A DNA stretch of 64,000 bases from an uncultured Cohaesibacter sp. (GTDB lineage Bacteria > Pseudomonadota > Alphaproteobacteria > Rhizobiales > Cohaesibacteraceae), in NCBI RefSeq assembly GCF_963678225.1, contig NZ_OY782764.1:2733001-2797000 (forward strand), read 5' to 3'. Position numbers and translations under genes: made by a program. Each line of letters begins with the position of its first letter. Within the stretch, counting starts at the first letter, position 1. The notes below the pieces were generated by a model that worked only from the letters and a program-made list of their open reading frames with translations, was not told where the DNA came from and searched no databases. Shown piece after piece: positions 34,700-43,500 of this stretch.

Positions 34700-35707
34700 T
34701 TAGTGGCGCCCGCGGAATGGCTCTGTTTTGAGCCAGTCGAACATCTGAGCAATCGTGGTCGGTATATTACGCATTGTTACACCCAGACTATCCCTTCGCG
34801 TAAAGTCAAAGCGTGTCGGCTCTTCGGGCTCGCCCTCTAGAGGCTTGGGTATGGCCGATGCTGGTGCATGCTTGGCAAATTCGGCGTAGAGATCCCGCCA
34901 TGGCCAACTGTCATAAACCGCGAAGTAGCGTCCAGAAGCATCCGGTTTCTCATAGGCGGCCAAAAACAGCGCGGCAACATCTTCGATATGGCTAAGGGAC
35001 ATGGAGCCCGCCGGAGTTTCCTTGTGCAAGACCTGCTCGCCCTTGTTAAGGCCGACAATGAGGTGATGACTATCCCCCTCCAGATGCTGAGGCAGGATGA
35101 CGGGGCCAAGCATCATGGTTGGAATGATGATGCTGAGACGCATCCCGTGGGCATCGCAAAAGTCCTTGGCGGCAGTTTCCATGACGATTTTTTCTGCCGC
35201 TGTGAATTTGCCCGCACTCATCTGAAACTCTGCATCAGAAACGGCATTCTCTTCGGTTTTGATAGCAACCGGCTCCGGCGGATTGGTGCTCGACGTGGAG
35301 GAGCAGAGAATGACTGTCTTTATGTCTTTTCTCGCTGCTGCCTCAAGCACATTAAGGCAGCCATCTTTAACAGGCTTAACAATCTCGTCATAGCCTCTTT
35401 GCCTGTCCAGATCTTTGGCTGGCGTGCCGTCTCTCCCCTTGTAGATGGGGGGGAAGCAGGCAATGAAAACAGCATCTGCATCTTCAAGGGCGGCGTCAAA
35501 GCTTTCGCTTTGTGCCGTATCGGCAGAAAACAGCGTCAACCTCTCCGCCGCGCCCGGTAGCGTCATCAGATAAGGGCGTTTGCTTTCGTCATTGGCATCG
35601 CGCATGGTACCATTGACGCGATAACCCTTGGCCAGAGCTGCCTTGACGATATTTGAGCCGACAAGGCCGCTCGCTCCTGCCACGCAAAGCGTTTTGGGAT
35701 TGTTCAT
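34700..35707 (-). CDS. NAD(P)-dependent epimerase/NmrA-like extended SDR protein
   Basis: A 335-residue extended SDR with N-terminal Rossmann motif CVAGASGLVGSNIVKAAL. Later segments (VILCSSTSSTNPPEP; IIIPTMMLGPVILPQHLEGD) resemble dihydroflavonol reductase-like proteins. At the usual catalytic YxxxK position the sequence reads MSAGK, with Met in place of Tyr, so it may be a sensor-like (NmrA-type) or altered enzyme rather than a standard reductase. The ATG at 35707 has AAGGAGA upstream. An upstream in-frame start at 35779 lacks support. It is convergent with the HIBADH-like gene. Confidence 0.82.
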   Translation of the reverse strand: MNNPKTLCVAGASGLVGSNIVKAALAKGYRVNGTMRDANDESKRPYLMTLPGAAERLTLFSADTAQSESFDAALEDADAVFIACFPPIYKGRDGTPAKDLDRQRGYDEIVKPVKDGCLNVLEAAARKDIKTVILCSSTSSTNPPEPVAIKTEENAVSDAEFQMSAGKFTAAEKIVMETAAKDFCDAHGMRLSIIIPTMMLGPVILPQHLEGDSHHLIVGLNKGEQVLHKETPAGSMSLSHIEDVAALFLAAYEKPDASGRYFAVYDSWPWRDLYAEFAKHAPASAIPKPLEGEPEEPTRFDFTRRDSLGVTMRNIPTTIAQMFDWLKTEPFRGRH

Positions 35708-35872
35708 TGTCTTCTCCTTCCCCTGATCTTGTGTCTGAGCTTTTGCCAAGGCCAAAGCATCAGACGAGTGTTTATGCATAGCCTATAGCAAGAGTGGCAA
35801 CCGTCAACCGGCATGATGTCGCCATGCGCGAGACGGCTGCTTGCCTTTTTAAATGAATGAGTTCGAGCCTGT

Positions 35873-36580
35873 TCAGGCCGTTCTCGGTGGCTCGCTGAGG
35901 CGATCTGCCAGCATTCTTTGATAACGCTTCAGGTCATCCGGCCCGGCTCCTGCCGCACCAAGAAAAGCCAGCGGTTCAGAAAAGGTCATGCCGGTATAGC
36001 GGGCGCTGGCCTGAAGAGGCGTGAGCACTTGCTCGATCGTAAAGCCAAGGCGGCCGTCCGGCTGATAGGCATCCGGCCCACCTGCCGTCGTAGTAACCAC
36101 CAGCAGTTCCACACCTCGAAGCTCTGAAGGGGCACCGATCCACCAGATTTCGTTCATATAGGCCTTGAGCATCGGGGTGAGATTGAACCAGTGAATGGGA
36201 AACATCATCACGATCCGGCCAACCTGCTGATACAGCTTGCGTTCAGCGGTCCGGTCAAAGCTCCACATGTCATCACCATGGATGCTTTCCAGATTCTTGA
36301 AGATGGAACCCTCTGCCTGTTCAGCAACTTCCCAAAGGGCCTTGTTGACCAAGGACCGCTCAGGATAGGGGTGGGAGGCCAAAATCAACGTGTGCTCATC
36401 GCCACGGATCACGGGCCCCTTGGCCTGTGTCTGCGCTTGGGCTTTCTCGCTGGTGGCGATTGAGGTAAAGGCAGAGCCAAGCGCAAGCCCGGCTCCGGCT
36501 TTCACCAAAGTGCGGCGATCAAGACTGTTGGGGCTGGCTTGGTCGGAAGGGGGCGTCGGCGTATCACTTTTGCGTGGCAT
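35873..36580 (-). CDS. Flavodoxin-like NAD(P)H:quinone oxidoreductase with a Tat-type leader
   Basis: From about residue 60 of 235 the protein is a flavodoxin-fold reductase (HTLILASHPYPERSLVNKALWEVAE ... GRIVMMFPIHWFNLTPMLKAYMNEIWW), the KefF/MdaB group that binds FMN or FAD and reduces quinones. It is preceded by a proline-rich head and DRRTLVKAGAGLALGSAFTSIA, a twin-arginine-like signal. That would send it folded to the periplasm, where NAD(P)H is scarce, which is odd for this family. AAAGGAG precedes the ATG at 36580. It appears to be a single gene. Confidence 0.8.
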   Translation of the reverse strand: MPRKSDTPTPPSDQASPNSLDRRTLVKAGAGLALGSAFTSIATSEKAQAQTQAKGPVIRGDEHTLILASHPYPERSLVNKALWEVAEQAEGSIFKNLESIHGDDMWSFDRTAERKLYQQVGRIVMMFPIHWFNLTPMLKAYMNEIWWIGAPSELRGVELLVVTTTAGGPDAYQPDGRLGFTIEQVLTPLQASARYTGMTFSEPLAFLGAAGAGPDDLKRYQRMLADRLSEPPRTA

Positions 36581-36761
36581 GGGCGCTCCTTTCTCAGGGC
36601 TGGCTGCTAGGATATCACTTGAGAACCAGCCGACAGACCAACATGGCCTCAAGCTCCGGCTTCAGATCCTCCTATATAGAGATATTCCCTGCGCCAGCCG
36701 TAACTAGATCAGCGAAGCCGCTGACAGTCATGAGCCAGGATCATAAAAGCTTGAGATGCGG

Positions 36762-37427
36762 TTAGCTGCTTGACAGGGTCTTCAAAAGGCTGATGCGCTG
36801 CATGCGGCCCCGCCTGACATGACGGCGGGCAGCCTCTTCAGCCGCCGTCGTATTGCCATCCTCGATAGCCTGATAGATTTCCTCATGGTCCTGCAGTGAC
36901 CATGTATTGTAATCGTAGCGCCCTTGCGTCGTGCCCCGGATCATGCCTGCCGAAACCAGAAGAATTTCGGCGCTGCGTAGCAAATAGCGGTTGCTGGCAA
37001 TTTTGTATACGCAACGGTGAAAGCGGTCGTTGATATCCAGGAAATCGGTCTCATCGGTGGCGCCTCGGCGCTGTTCATCCAGAATGCTGCGCAATTCGAT
37101 GAGATCCTTGGTGTTGGCCTTTTTCGCCGCCAGCTTGGCCGCAAGACATTCCACGGCCTCGCGCATGTCGTAAATTTCCTCTGCGCGTTCGATATCAATC
37201 TCAGCCACAACGATTCGGCCACTTTCCACCGTGGTCAGAAATCCCTCATTCAGCAGGCGGCGAATGGCCTCCCGTGCAGGGGTTCTGCTGACCTGGAACC
37301 GGTCGCAGATATCAGCCTCACTGACGCGTTGGCCTGAAGTGAATGCTCCATCTCGCAGCAATTCGCGCATTTTTGCATACACTTGATCGCTTAATGGAAG
37401 GTCCGCAATGTCCTGCTGAATTGGCAT
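36762..37427 (-). CDS. GntR-family regulator, FCD subgroup
   Basis: A 221-residue regulator with N-terminal winged HTH (LSDQVYAKMRELLRDGAFTSGQRVSEADICDRFQVSRTPAREAIRRLLNEGFL) and an all-helical FCD ligand domain (metal-binding His and Asp in FLDINDRFHRCVYKIASN). FCD regulators usually sense organic acids or sugar acids. It is divergent from the D-hydroxyacid dehydrogenase gene, with two TTGTAT-type sites between them, so it most likely controls the downstream catabolic and TTT transporter operon. Confidence 0.93.
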   Translation of the reverse strand: MPIQQDIADLPLSDQVYAKMRELLRDGAFTSGQRVSEADICDRFQVSRTPAREAIRRLLNEGFLTTVESGRIVVAEIDIERAEEIYDMREAVECLAAKLAAKKANTKDLIELRSILDEQRRGATDETDFLDINDRFHRCVYKIASNRYLLRSAEILLVSAGMIRGTTQGRYDYNTWSLQDHEEIYQAIEDGNTTAAEEAARRHVRRGRMQRISLLKTLSSS

Positions 37428-37497
37428 GACGAGAAAACTCCTACAATTTCAGTCGGATATTAGATATAGCCTGACACTCTGAGATTGTAAATGTATT

Positions 37498-37531
37498 TTG
37501 TATTTGACATTATCATAATATTTGTATACGA
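37498..37531. promoter_or_regulatory. Two candidate GntR operators in the divergent promoter
   Basis: TTGTATACGA (37522-37531) fits the FadR/GntR consensus TNGTNNNACNA, and TTGTATTTGA (37498-37507) is a weaker copy 24 bp to the left. Both lie in the AT-rich gap between the GntR gene and the dehydrogenase. Confidence 0.55.
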
Positions 37532-37552
37532 AAAAAGCAATTAAGTTATTAA

Positions 37553-38572
37553 ATGGATACAGTAGCAATGAGCTCTGAAATGCAAAAAATATTGGTCACG
37601 CGCAGCCGCATTGACAGCTCTGCTGTGGACCTGCTCAAGGAAAACGGCTTTGAATGCGTGTTTTCTCCTCCCTATGCCAAGCCTGAAGAAGTGGTTGAAA
37701 CGGCGAAAAGCAACAATGTATGCGCGATCATGGTGTCTCAGGGCAAGATTACGGATGCCGTGATCAAGGCCTCTGGTTCCGTCAAGGTCATCGCCAAGCA
37801 TGGCAGCGGCGTGAACAATATCAATCTGGCCGCCGCCGAAAAACTCGGTATTCCTGTATACAGAGCCGCCGGAGCCAATGCGCGGGCCGTGGCCGAGCAC
37901 GCCATTTCACTCATCATAGCGCTACGCAAGTCATTGCCTTATCTTGATGAAGCAACCAAGGGCGGTAACTGGCTCAAGGGGTCTTTCATCGGCAAGGACT
38001 TTGCCGATACCAAACTGGGCCTCATTGGCTTTGGTGCTATTGGCCGCGAAGTGGCTGGTATGGCCATGGCGCTGGGCATGAAAGTCTCCGCATTTGATCC
38101 GGCTTTGTTGGCCAATGGCGGTGCGGCATGCCCGGAAGGCGTGGAAGCGGTCGCCGATATGGATGCCATTGCCACCAAGTGCGATGTCATCTCTCTGCAT
38201 TGTCCACTGGTTCCTGCCACCAAGCATCTGGTCAATCGAGCCTTTCTGGAAAAGATGCCATCCCACGGTGCCATCGTGAACACCGCTCGGGGCGGCATGA
38301 TCGACGAAGACGCGCTGGCCGAAGCGCTGGAGAAAGGCGTCATTGCAGGAGCTGGCGTGGATAGCTTCGAGCAGGAGCCTCCTGCTGCTGACTCCAAGCT
38401 TTTCAAGGCTCCCAATCTTATCGTGACCCCCCATGCTGCCGGTCTCACCCCCGGAGCCGAACGCAACATGGCGACGATGGCTGCTCGTTTCATTATTGAC
38501 CATTTTGAAGGTCGGGAAATAAATCCCGCCTTTCTGGCAACTTCCGCCGCGCTCGGCGGTCTGCAAGAATAG
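37553..38572 (+). CDS. D-2-hydroxyacid dehydrogenase (phosphoglycerate dehydrogenase-like)
   Basis: A 339-residue NAD-dependent D-isomer-specific dehydrogenase. The nucleotide motif is LGLIGFGAIGREVAGMAMALG. The catalytic trio is visible as Arg in VNTARGGMIDEDAL, Glu in VDSFEQEPP and His in VTPHAAGLTPGAERNM. It lacks the ACT domain of biosynthetic SerA and so is probably catabolic, oxidising an imported hydroxyacid to a keto acid. Starts at 37553 and 37568 are both possible. It leads an operon with the RraA-like and tct genes. Confidence 0.9.
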   Translation: MDTVAMSSEMQKILVTRSRIDSSAVDLLKENGFECVFSPPYAKPEEVVETAKSNNVCAIMVSQGKITDAVIKASGSVKVIAKHGSGVNNINLAAAEKLGIPVYRAAGANARAVAEHAISLIIALRKSLPYLDEATKGGNWLKGSFIGKDFADTKLGLIGFGAIGREVAGMAMALGMKVSAFDPALLANGGAACPEGVEAVADMDAIATKCDVISLHCPLVPATKHLVNRAFLEKMPSHGAIVNTARGGMIDEDALAEALEKGVIAGAGVDSFEQEPPAADSKLFKAPNLIVTPHAAGLTPGAERNMATMAARFIIDHFEGREINPAFLATSAALGGLQE

Positions 38573-38580
38573 GAGAAAAC

Positions 38581-39258
38581 ATGGCTGAAGGTTTCAGAAT
38601 CAAGGAAAGTTGGGACCGGGTAAATCCGGATCTGATCGCCCGCGCTGCCAAACTGCCTGTATCCAACATTAGTGACGTCATGAACCGCCACACAGGGGCT
38701 CCTGCCAGCATGCGCCCCCGGCATCGTCAAGGCGTCCTCGCTGGCCCGGCCCTGACGGTCAGTGTTCGTCCAGGAGACAATCTGATGCTGCACAAAGCCC
38801 TCGTTATGGCGCAGCCGGGTGATGTAATCGTCGTAGACGCCGGTGGCGCTCTGGACAATGCCATCATGGGTGAGCTGATGCTTGCGCGCGGTGTCGTTTC
38901 CAAGATTGCCGGTGTGGCTATCTGGGGAGCAATCCGTGACCTCGACAGCATCTGCAAGCAGGATGTACCCGTTTTCTCGAGCGGCATCAGCCATCGTGGC
39001 CCTTACAAGGATGGTCCGGGAGAAATCGGATTTCCCATTGCACTTGGCAATATGACCGTCAATCCGGGCGATTTGATTGTCGGTGATTGGGACGGTCTTG
39101 TCTGCCTGCCCAAGGATAGCGCCGCAGAAATTCTCGACCGTGCTGACAAGAAGCACGCAGGCGAAGAACGTCAATATCAGACGACCATTGAAGGCAAATA
39201 TAATGGTGACTGGATTGATAAAAACCTCAAGGAGCTTGGGTGCGAATTCATCGCATAG
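38581..39258 (+). CDS. RraA-like protein, probable 4-hydroxy-4-methyl-2-oxoglutarate / CHA aldolase family
   Basis: A 225-residue RraA/HMG-aldolase-family protein with GDVIVVDAGGALDNAIMGELMLARGV and the metal-site segment VAIWGAIRDLDSI, in which Arg-Asp are the substrate and metal ligands. Enzymatic members split 4-hydroxy-4-methyl-2-oxoglutarate or 4-carboxy-4-hydroxy-2-oxoadipate, or decarboxylate oxaloacetate; others inhibit RNase E. Being 8 bp after a dehydrogenase that yields keto acids, an aldolase or decarboxylase role is favoured. AGGAG lies 5 bases before the ATG. Confidence 0.88.
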   Translation: MAEGFRIKESWDRVNPDLIARAAKLPVSNISDVMNRHTGAPASMRPRHRQGVLAGPALTVSVRPGDNLMLHKALVMAQPGDVIVVDAGGALDNAIMGELMLARGVVSKIAGVAIWGAIRDLDSICKQDVPVFSSGISHRGPYKDGPGEIGFPIALGNMTVNPGDLIVGDWDGLVCLPKDSAAEILDRADKKHAGEERQYQTTIEGKYNGDWIDKNLKELGCEFIA

Positions 39259-39321
39259 TGCCCCAAGGTTTCAATAACCCCGCAAACTATTTCATCGATA
39301 TATCAGGGAGGAACCTAATCG

Positions 39322-40287
39322 ATGTTTTTCAAACCCTTAAAAACAGCCGTTGTTTTCTCGGCACTTGTTGCTGCCGCAGTTCTGCCTGTCAAGGCCGAGG
39401 ACTTCCCGACCCGAGGTCTCGAATTCATCGCTGGTTATGGCCCCGGTGGCGGGCATGATACCATGCTGCGGTCCATGGCCAAGGTCATTCGCGATACCAA
39501 TCTCATTGACGCATCCATCAATGTCGTGAACAAACCTGGTGGTGGGGGAGCCACATCTCTTGGCTATCTCGCCAGCCACGAAGGAGATGGCCATTATCTC
39601 ATGGCAGCCACCTCATCCTTCATCACCACGCCTTTGACGGCAGATGTTGGTCTGAACTACAAGGATTTCACTCCGATCGCTCGTTTGGGTATCGACCCGA
39701 CCTTGCTGGTTGTTCCTGCGTCCTCCGACATCAAGACCCTTGATGACATCAAAAATGCTGGCCGTGTGCTCAACGTTGCTGGTGGTGGTCGTGGCCAGAT
39801 CGAACATATTGCAACGATCATGGTATCCGACGCTCTTGGCGTGAAACTGAACTTCGTGCCATTCCAGGGCGATGGTGAAGTCGCCAGTGCGCTGCTTGGT
39901 CGTCAGGTCGATTTCGCCATGATCAACCCGGGTGCCGTATCCGAGTTTATCAAGAGCGGTCGCATGAATGCCATTGCCATCTCCACCGAGCATCGCGCAG
40001 ACATGTTCCCGGATGTTCCGACCTTCAAGGAGCAGGGCTATGATGTGGTCGCCTCGGTCTTCCGTGGAGTGGTTGCTGCCAAGAATATTCCGTTAGAAGC
40101 CAAGGCTTATCTGTCTGAAATGATAGAACGTCTGCAGGAAACTCCGGAATGGACCGAACAGTATCTCAAACCAAACGGGATCATTCCTGGTTATCTCGAT
40201 GCGGATGCTTTTGCTGCCTATCTGGAAAAGACCAACAGCGTCTATGAAACCAACCTGTCCAATCTTGGTCTCCTGAAAAAGAACTGA
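39322..40287 (+). CDS. tctC: Tripartite tricarboxylate transporter substrate-binding protein (Bug/TctC family)
   Basis: Periplasmic receptor of 321 residues: signal peptide ending VLPVKAED, then FIAGYGPGGGHDTMLRSMAKVI, and the ligand-loop region ATSSFITTPLTADVGLNYKDFTPIARLG, all typical of TctC/Bug proteins. Ligands of the family are mostly carboxylates. GGGAGG lies upstream of the ATG. The stop overlaps the tctB start by one base. Confidence 0.94.
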   Translation: MFFKPLKTAVVFSALVAAAVLPVKAEDFPTRGLEFIAGYGPGGGHDTMLRSMAKVIRDTNLIDASINVVNKPGGGGATSLGYLASHEGDGHYLMAATSSFITTPLTADVGLNYKDFTPIARLGIDPTLLVVPASSDIKTLDDIKNAGRVLNVAGGGRGQIEHIATIMVSDALGVKLNFVPFQGDGEVASALLGRQVDFAMINPGAVSEFIKSGRMNAIAISTEHRADMFPDVPTFKEQGYDVVASVFRGVVAAKNIPLEAKAYLSEMIERLQETPEWTEQYLKPNGIIPGYLDADAFAAYLEKTNSVYETNLSNLGLLKKN

Positions 40288-40751
40288 TGGGCACCATGAA
40301 AACTGCAGAAATTACATTTCTGGCAATTCTGGCGGCTTTTGCCGCCAGTCTTGCGATCGGTTCGCTCGATCTCAAATATGCCGACGAATTCTCCTTCGGC
40401 CCCGGTTTTGTGCCGTTGAATGTTGGTGTGCTGATCGTCATCTGCTGCGCTTTGCAGGCTCTGCGGAGCCTTGCCAAAAGCCGGAAGGAAGCGGCTGAAT
40501 CTGGAGACAGGCAAGAACATGAGGACACGTCCCCCAATATCGCCGGTCTTCTGATCACCACGGCCATCATAGTTCTTGGTGTTGCTGCCATGGCGCTTGG
40601 CTCTGTGCTCGCACCCATCTTTGCCATTATCTTCCTGCTGTCCTGGCGCGTCGCGCACCATCCGATCACATCGTCACTATTTGTCGGCGCCACCACGACC
40701 GCCGCCATCTATGTCATCTTTGCCATTTGGCTGAATCTGCCGGTGCTTTGA
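40287..40751 (+). CDS. tctB: Tripartite tricarboxylate transporter small membrane subunit (TctB)
   Basis: A 154-residue four-helix protein (FLAILAAFAASLAIGSLDL; FVPLNVGVLIVICCALQAL; IAGLLITTAIIVLGVAAMALGSVLAPIFAIIFLLSW; ATTTAAIYVIFAIWLNLPVL), matching TctB in size and topology. A polar loop lies between helices two and three. It starts on the tctC stop (TGATG); an alternative ATG is three codons on. Confidence 0.92.
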   Translation: MGTMKTAEITFLAILAAFAASLAIGSLDLKYADEFSFGPGFVPLNVGVLIVICCALQALRSLAKSRKEAAESGDRQEHEDTSPNIAGLLITTAIIVLGVAAMALGSVLAPIFAIIFLLSWRVAHHPITSSLFVGATTTAAIYVIFAIWLNLPVL

Positions 40752-40782
40752 GCCGCAGCAAACAATTCACGGGACGAAACGC

Positions 40783-42297
40783 ATGCTGGATTCGTTATCT
40801 CACCTGATGGTGGCGTTCAATCAGGTCGCCACGCCGGAAAACCTGCTGCTCATCTTTGTGGCAGGCTTGATCGGCACGCTTGTTGGTGCCTTGCCGGGCC
40901 TCGGGCCATCGGCGGGTATTGCCCTCATGATGCCATTGACCTTCGGCATGAGCCCGATCTCGGGCCTTTCCCTGCTGACAGGCGTTTATATGGGCACCAT
41001 GTATGGCGGGCGCTTGACCGCCATTCTCATCAACACCCCAGGCGACGCCCCCGCCATTGTGACGGCCATGGAAGGCTATCCCATGATGCAACGGGGAAAA
41101 GGCGGACAAGCGCTCGGCATCTCGGCCATTGCCTCCTTTGTCGGCGGCATTTTTGGTCTGCTGATGCTGATCTTCTTTGCGCCGATCATCGCCGAATATG
41201 CCATCTTCCTTGGCCCTCCGGAATATTTCATGCTGATGCTGCTCGGCCTGAGCATGATCATCGTGCTGGCCGGCTCCGATCCGCTCAAGGCACTGATCGC
41301 CACGCTGGTCGGGGTTCTGCTCAGCACCATCGGCAGTGATTATGTCTCGGGCAATGTGCGCTTTGCCGTTGTACCTGAACTGATCGAAGGGGTGGACTTC
41401 GTTGCTGTCATCATTGGCCTGTTCGGTATCGGCGAAGTGCTGGTCAATGTCGAAGAACGCATTCGCCTGAATATGGGCAAGCCCAAATTCAAATTCAGCG
41501 AATTCATTCCCGGACTGGCTGAACTGCGCCATATCAGCTTGCCCACCCTGCGTGGCTCGGTGATCGGTACCGGCATCGGCGTGTTGCCCGGCGCGGGCGC
41601 GACCATCGCAACCTTCATCGCCTATATCACGGAGAAAAAGCTCTCCAAACAGCCTGAGAATTTTGGCAAAGGGGCGTCCGAAGGTCTGGCCAGCCCTGAA
41701 GCGGCCAACAATGCGGCTGTTCCCGGCTCGCTGATCCCTCTTCTGACTCTTGGTATTCCGGGCTCAGGCGGCACGGCCATCATGCTGGGGGCGTTGATCA
41801 TGTTCGGCCTCAACCCCGGTCCGATGCTGATGATCCAGTCAGCCGATATTGTCTGGGGCACCATCGCGGGTCTGACCATTGCCAACCTGTTCCTGCTGGG
41901 CTCGAACATTCTGCTGATCCCGGTCTTTGTGAACGCTCTGCGTCTTATTCAGAACCATCTGAACGCCATCGTTGTCGCCTTCTGTCTGGTGGGGGCCTTC
42001 TCCATCAACTATGGCACCTTCGATGTCTGGGTAACCGTGGTGTTCGGGGTCATCGGCTATCTGATGAAGCGCGCCAACTATCCAACCGGCCCGTTCATTC
42101 TGGCTCTGGTGTTGGCTCCGCTGGCCGAGAATTATCTGCGTCAGTCCATCATGTTGGGGCAGGGGTCTTGGGGTATCTTCGTGCAAAAGCCGCTCACGAT
42201 GACCTTTACCATTCTGGTGCTCGGGGTCGTTCTGTTCGGTCTCGCCAAGGCGCCAATCACCAGCTATGTCAACAAACGGCGCAATCAGGCAGCATAA
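40783..42297 (+). CDS. tctA: Tripartite tricarboxylate transporter large permease (TctA)
   Basis: The 12-helix channel subunit, 504 residues. The family hallmarks are intact: GTLVGALPGLGPSAGIALMMPLTFGMSP near residue 35, MYGGRLTAILINTPGDAPAIVTAMEGYPM, and the second-half repeat GTGIGVLPGAGATIATFIAYITEKKLSK with AANNAAVPGSLIPLLTLGIPGSGGTAIML. It completes the tctCBA transporter and is followed by a clear terminator. Confidence 0.96.
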   Translation: MLDSLSHLMVAFNQVATPENLLLIFVAGLIGTLVGALPGLGPSAGIALMMPLTFGMSPISGLSLLTGVYMGTMYGGRLTAILINTPGDAPAIVTAMEGYPMMQRGKGGQALGISAIASFVGGIFGLLMLIFFAPIIAEYAIFLGPPEYFMLMLLGLSMIIVLAGSDPLKALIATLVGVLLSTIGSDYVSGNVRFAVVPELIEGVDFVAVIIGLFGIGEVLVNVEERIRLNMGKPKFKFSEFIPGLAELRHISLPTLRGSVIGTGIGVLPGAGATIATFIAYITEKKLSKQPENFGKGASEGLASPEAANNAAVPGSLIPLLTLGIPGSGGTAIMLGALIMFGLNPGPMLMIQSADIVWGTIAGLTIANLFLLGSNILLIPVFVNALRLIQNHLNAIVVAFCLVGAFSINYGTFDVWVTVVFGVIGYLMKRANYPTGPFILALVLAPLAENYLRQSIMLGQGSWGIFVQKPLTMTFTILVLGVVLFGLAKAPITSYVNKRRNQAA

Positions 42298-42322
42298 AGA
42301 CCACCTGTCTTGCAGAAGCACG

Positions 42323-42356
42323 AAATGGCCAGCTCATCGGGTTGGCCATTTTTTAT
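42323..42356 (+). terminator. Rho-independent terminator after tctA
   Basis: AAATGGCCA / TGGCCATTT form a 9 bp stem with an 11-base loop, overlapping a run of six T, about 26 bp after the tctA stop. Confidence 0.88.
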
Positions 42357-42434
42357 TGGGGCGGCAAATTTTACGGGCTTGGTAAAAAGCTTGCTCCGGT
42401 TTCTTTGCTCTTGGGCTGGGCTGCGTCGTTCGCA

Positions 42435-43415
42435 CTAGCCGCCCGTTGCCGCCATGGCCCTGTCAACGGGTGCTGACGTTTCATTGAAATTATGCTGCCA
42501 CGGCTTGAGAGCGATGGATTGGCGGATCAGTTCCATCAACCCGTCATCCGAGATGCCCTCGCGCAAAGGGGCCTTGAGATCTACCGAATGGCTGTTGCCA
42601 AGGCACATGTAGAGGGTGCCGTTCGCTCCGAGCCGCACTCTGTTGCAGGAGGCGCAGAAATGGCGGGACAGGGGCGTGATGAGGCCGATTTTTGTTTGCG
42701 TGCCGACGATGCGCAAGTAACGGGCAGGACCGCCGCCAGAGGCAATGTCATCCACCAGTGTGAAATGCTGCTCCAGTTGTTGCCGCACCACTTCGAGCGG
42801 CACATAGCGCGACACGGCGTCGCTTCCACCAGCCCCCATGGGCATGGTTTCGATATAGCGCAAGGTGAAGCCTTGCGCCGCGCACCAGCGAGCCATGGCG
42901 ACCACTTCGTCGTCATTGATGCCCTTCATCACCAGCATGTTGATCTTGATGGGGGAAAAACCAACCGCGCGCGCTTTTTCAAGCCCTCGCAACACCTTGG
43001 CGAGATCGCCCCCATGGGTGATGCGCGAAAAACGCTCGGCATCAAGGCTATCGAGCGACACATTCAGCCGACTGACACCCGCCTCGAACAGGGCGTCTGC
43101 CTGGCGCTCAAGCAACAACGCATTCGTTGTCATGGAAAGATCGTCAATGCCGGGCAGGGCATGAAGCCGCGCAGCCAAACCCGCAACGCCTTTGCGCACC
43201 AGCGGTTCGCCCCCCGTAAGGCGCACCCGATGCACCCCCAGTTTGGCAAATGCTGCCATGATCCGCTCGATTTCATCAAGCCCAAGGCGACTGCTCGAGG
43301 GCGCAAAATTTGAACTGCCAGCAGGTAGGCAATAGAAACAACGCAGGTTGCACCGGTCCGTCAGGGACAGGCGGACATAGTCGATCTTGCGTCCATAGGG
43401 ATCGATAAAGGACAT
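42435..43415 (-). CDS. moaA: GTP 3',8-cyclase MoaA
   Basis: Radical SAM enzyme for the first step of molybdopterin synthesis (GTP to 3',8-cyclo-GTP). With the ATG at 43415 the protein has 326 residues. The radical SAM cluster motif is Cys22-x3-Cys26-x2-Cys29 (CNLRCFYC), followed by RLTGGEPLVRKGV. The second cluster is in HFCASCNRVRLGANGTLYMC, and the C-terminal Gly-Gly tail needed for catalysis is present. An open extension to 43508 reads through a terminator and ttrA end and is rejected. Placed after ttrA, it supplies cofactor to that molybdoenzyme. Confidence 0.96.
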   Translation of the reverse strand: MSFIDPYGRKIDYVRLSLTDRCNLRCFYCLPAGSSNFAPSSSRLGLDEIERIMAAFAKLGVHRVRLTGGEPLVRKGVAGLAARLHALPGIDDLSMTTNALLLERQADALFEAGVSRLNVSLDSLDAERFSRITHGGDLAKVLRGLEKARAVGFSPIKINMLVMKGINDDEVVAMARWCAAQGFTLRYIETMPMGAGGSDAVSRYVPLEVVRQQLEQHFTLVDDIASGGGPARYLRIVGTQTKIGLITPLSRHFCASCNRVRLGANGTLYMCLGNSHSVDLKAPLREGISDDGLMELIRQSIALKPWQHNFNETSAPVDRAMAATGG

Positions 43416-43447
43416 GGCGCTTTTCCTTTTTCTGCTTGGCAAAAGGG

Positions 43448-43479
43448 CAAAAAGGCTGCCGGAGAAGACTCCGACAGCC
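43448..43479 (-). terminator. Terminator/attenuator between ttrA and moaA
   Basis: On the minus strand GGCTGTCGGAG-TCTT-CTCCGGCAGCC forms an 11 bp stem with one mismatch, followed by TTTTTG. It lies in the 85 bp between ttrA and moaA, so moaA is reached by partial read-through or by its own promoter. Confidence 0.8.
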
Positions 43480-43500
43480 AAGGTTAAGGGAGGAGATGCA

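Noticed and set aside
37939-39174. 411-codon open frame on the - strand
   Set aside because: Antisense to the dehydrogenase and RraA-like genes and spans their boundary, which a real gene would be unlikely to do.
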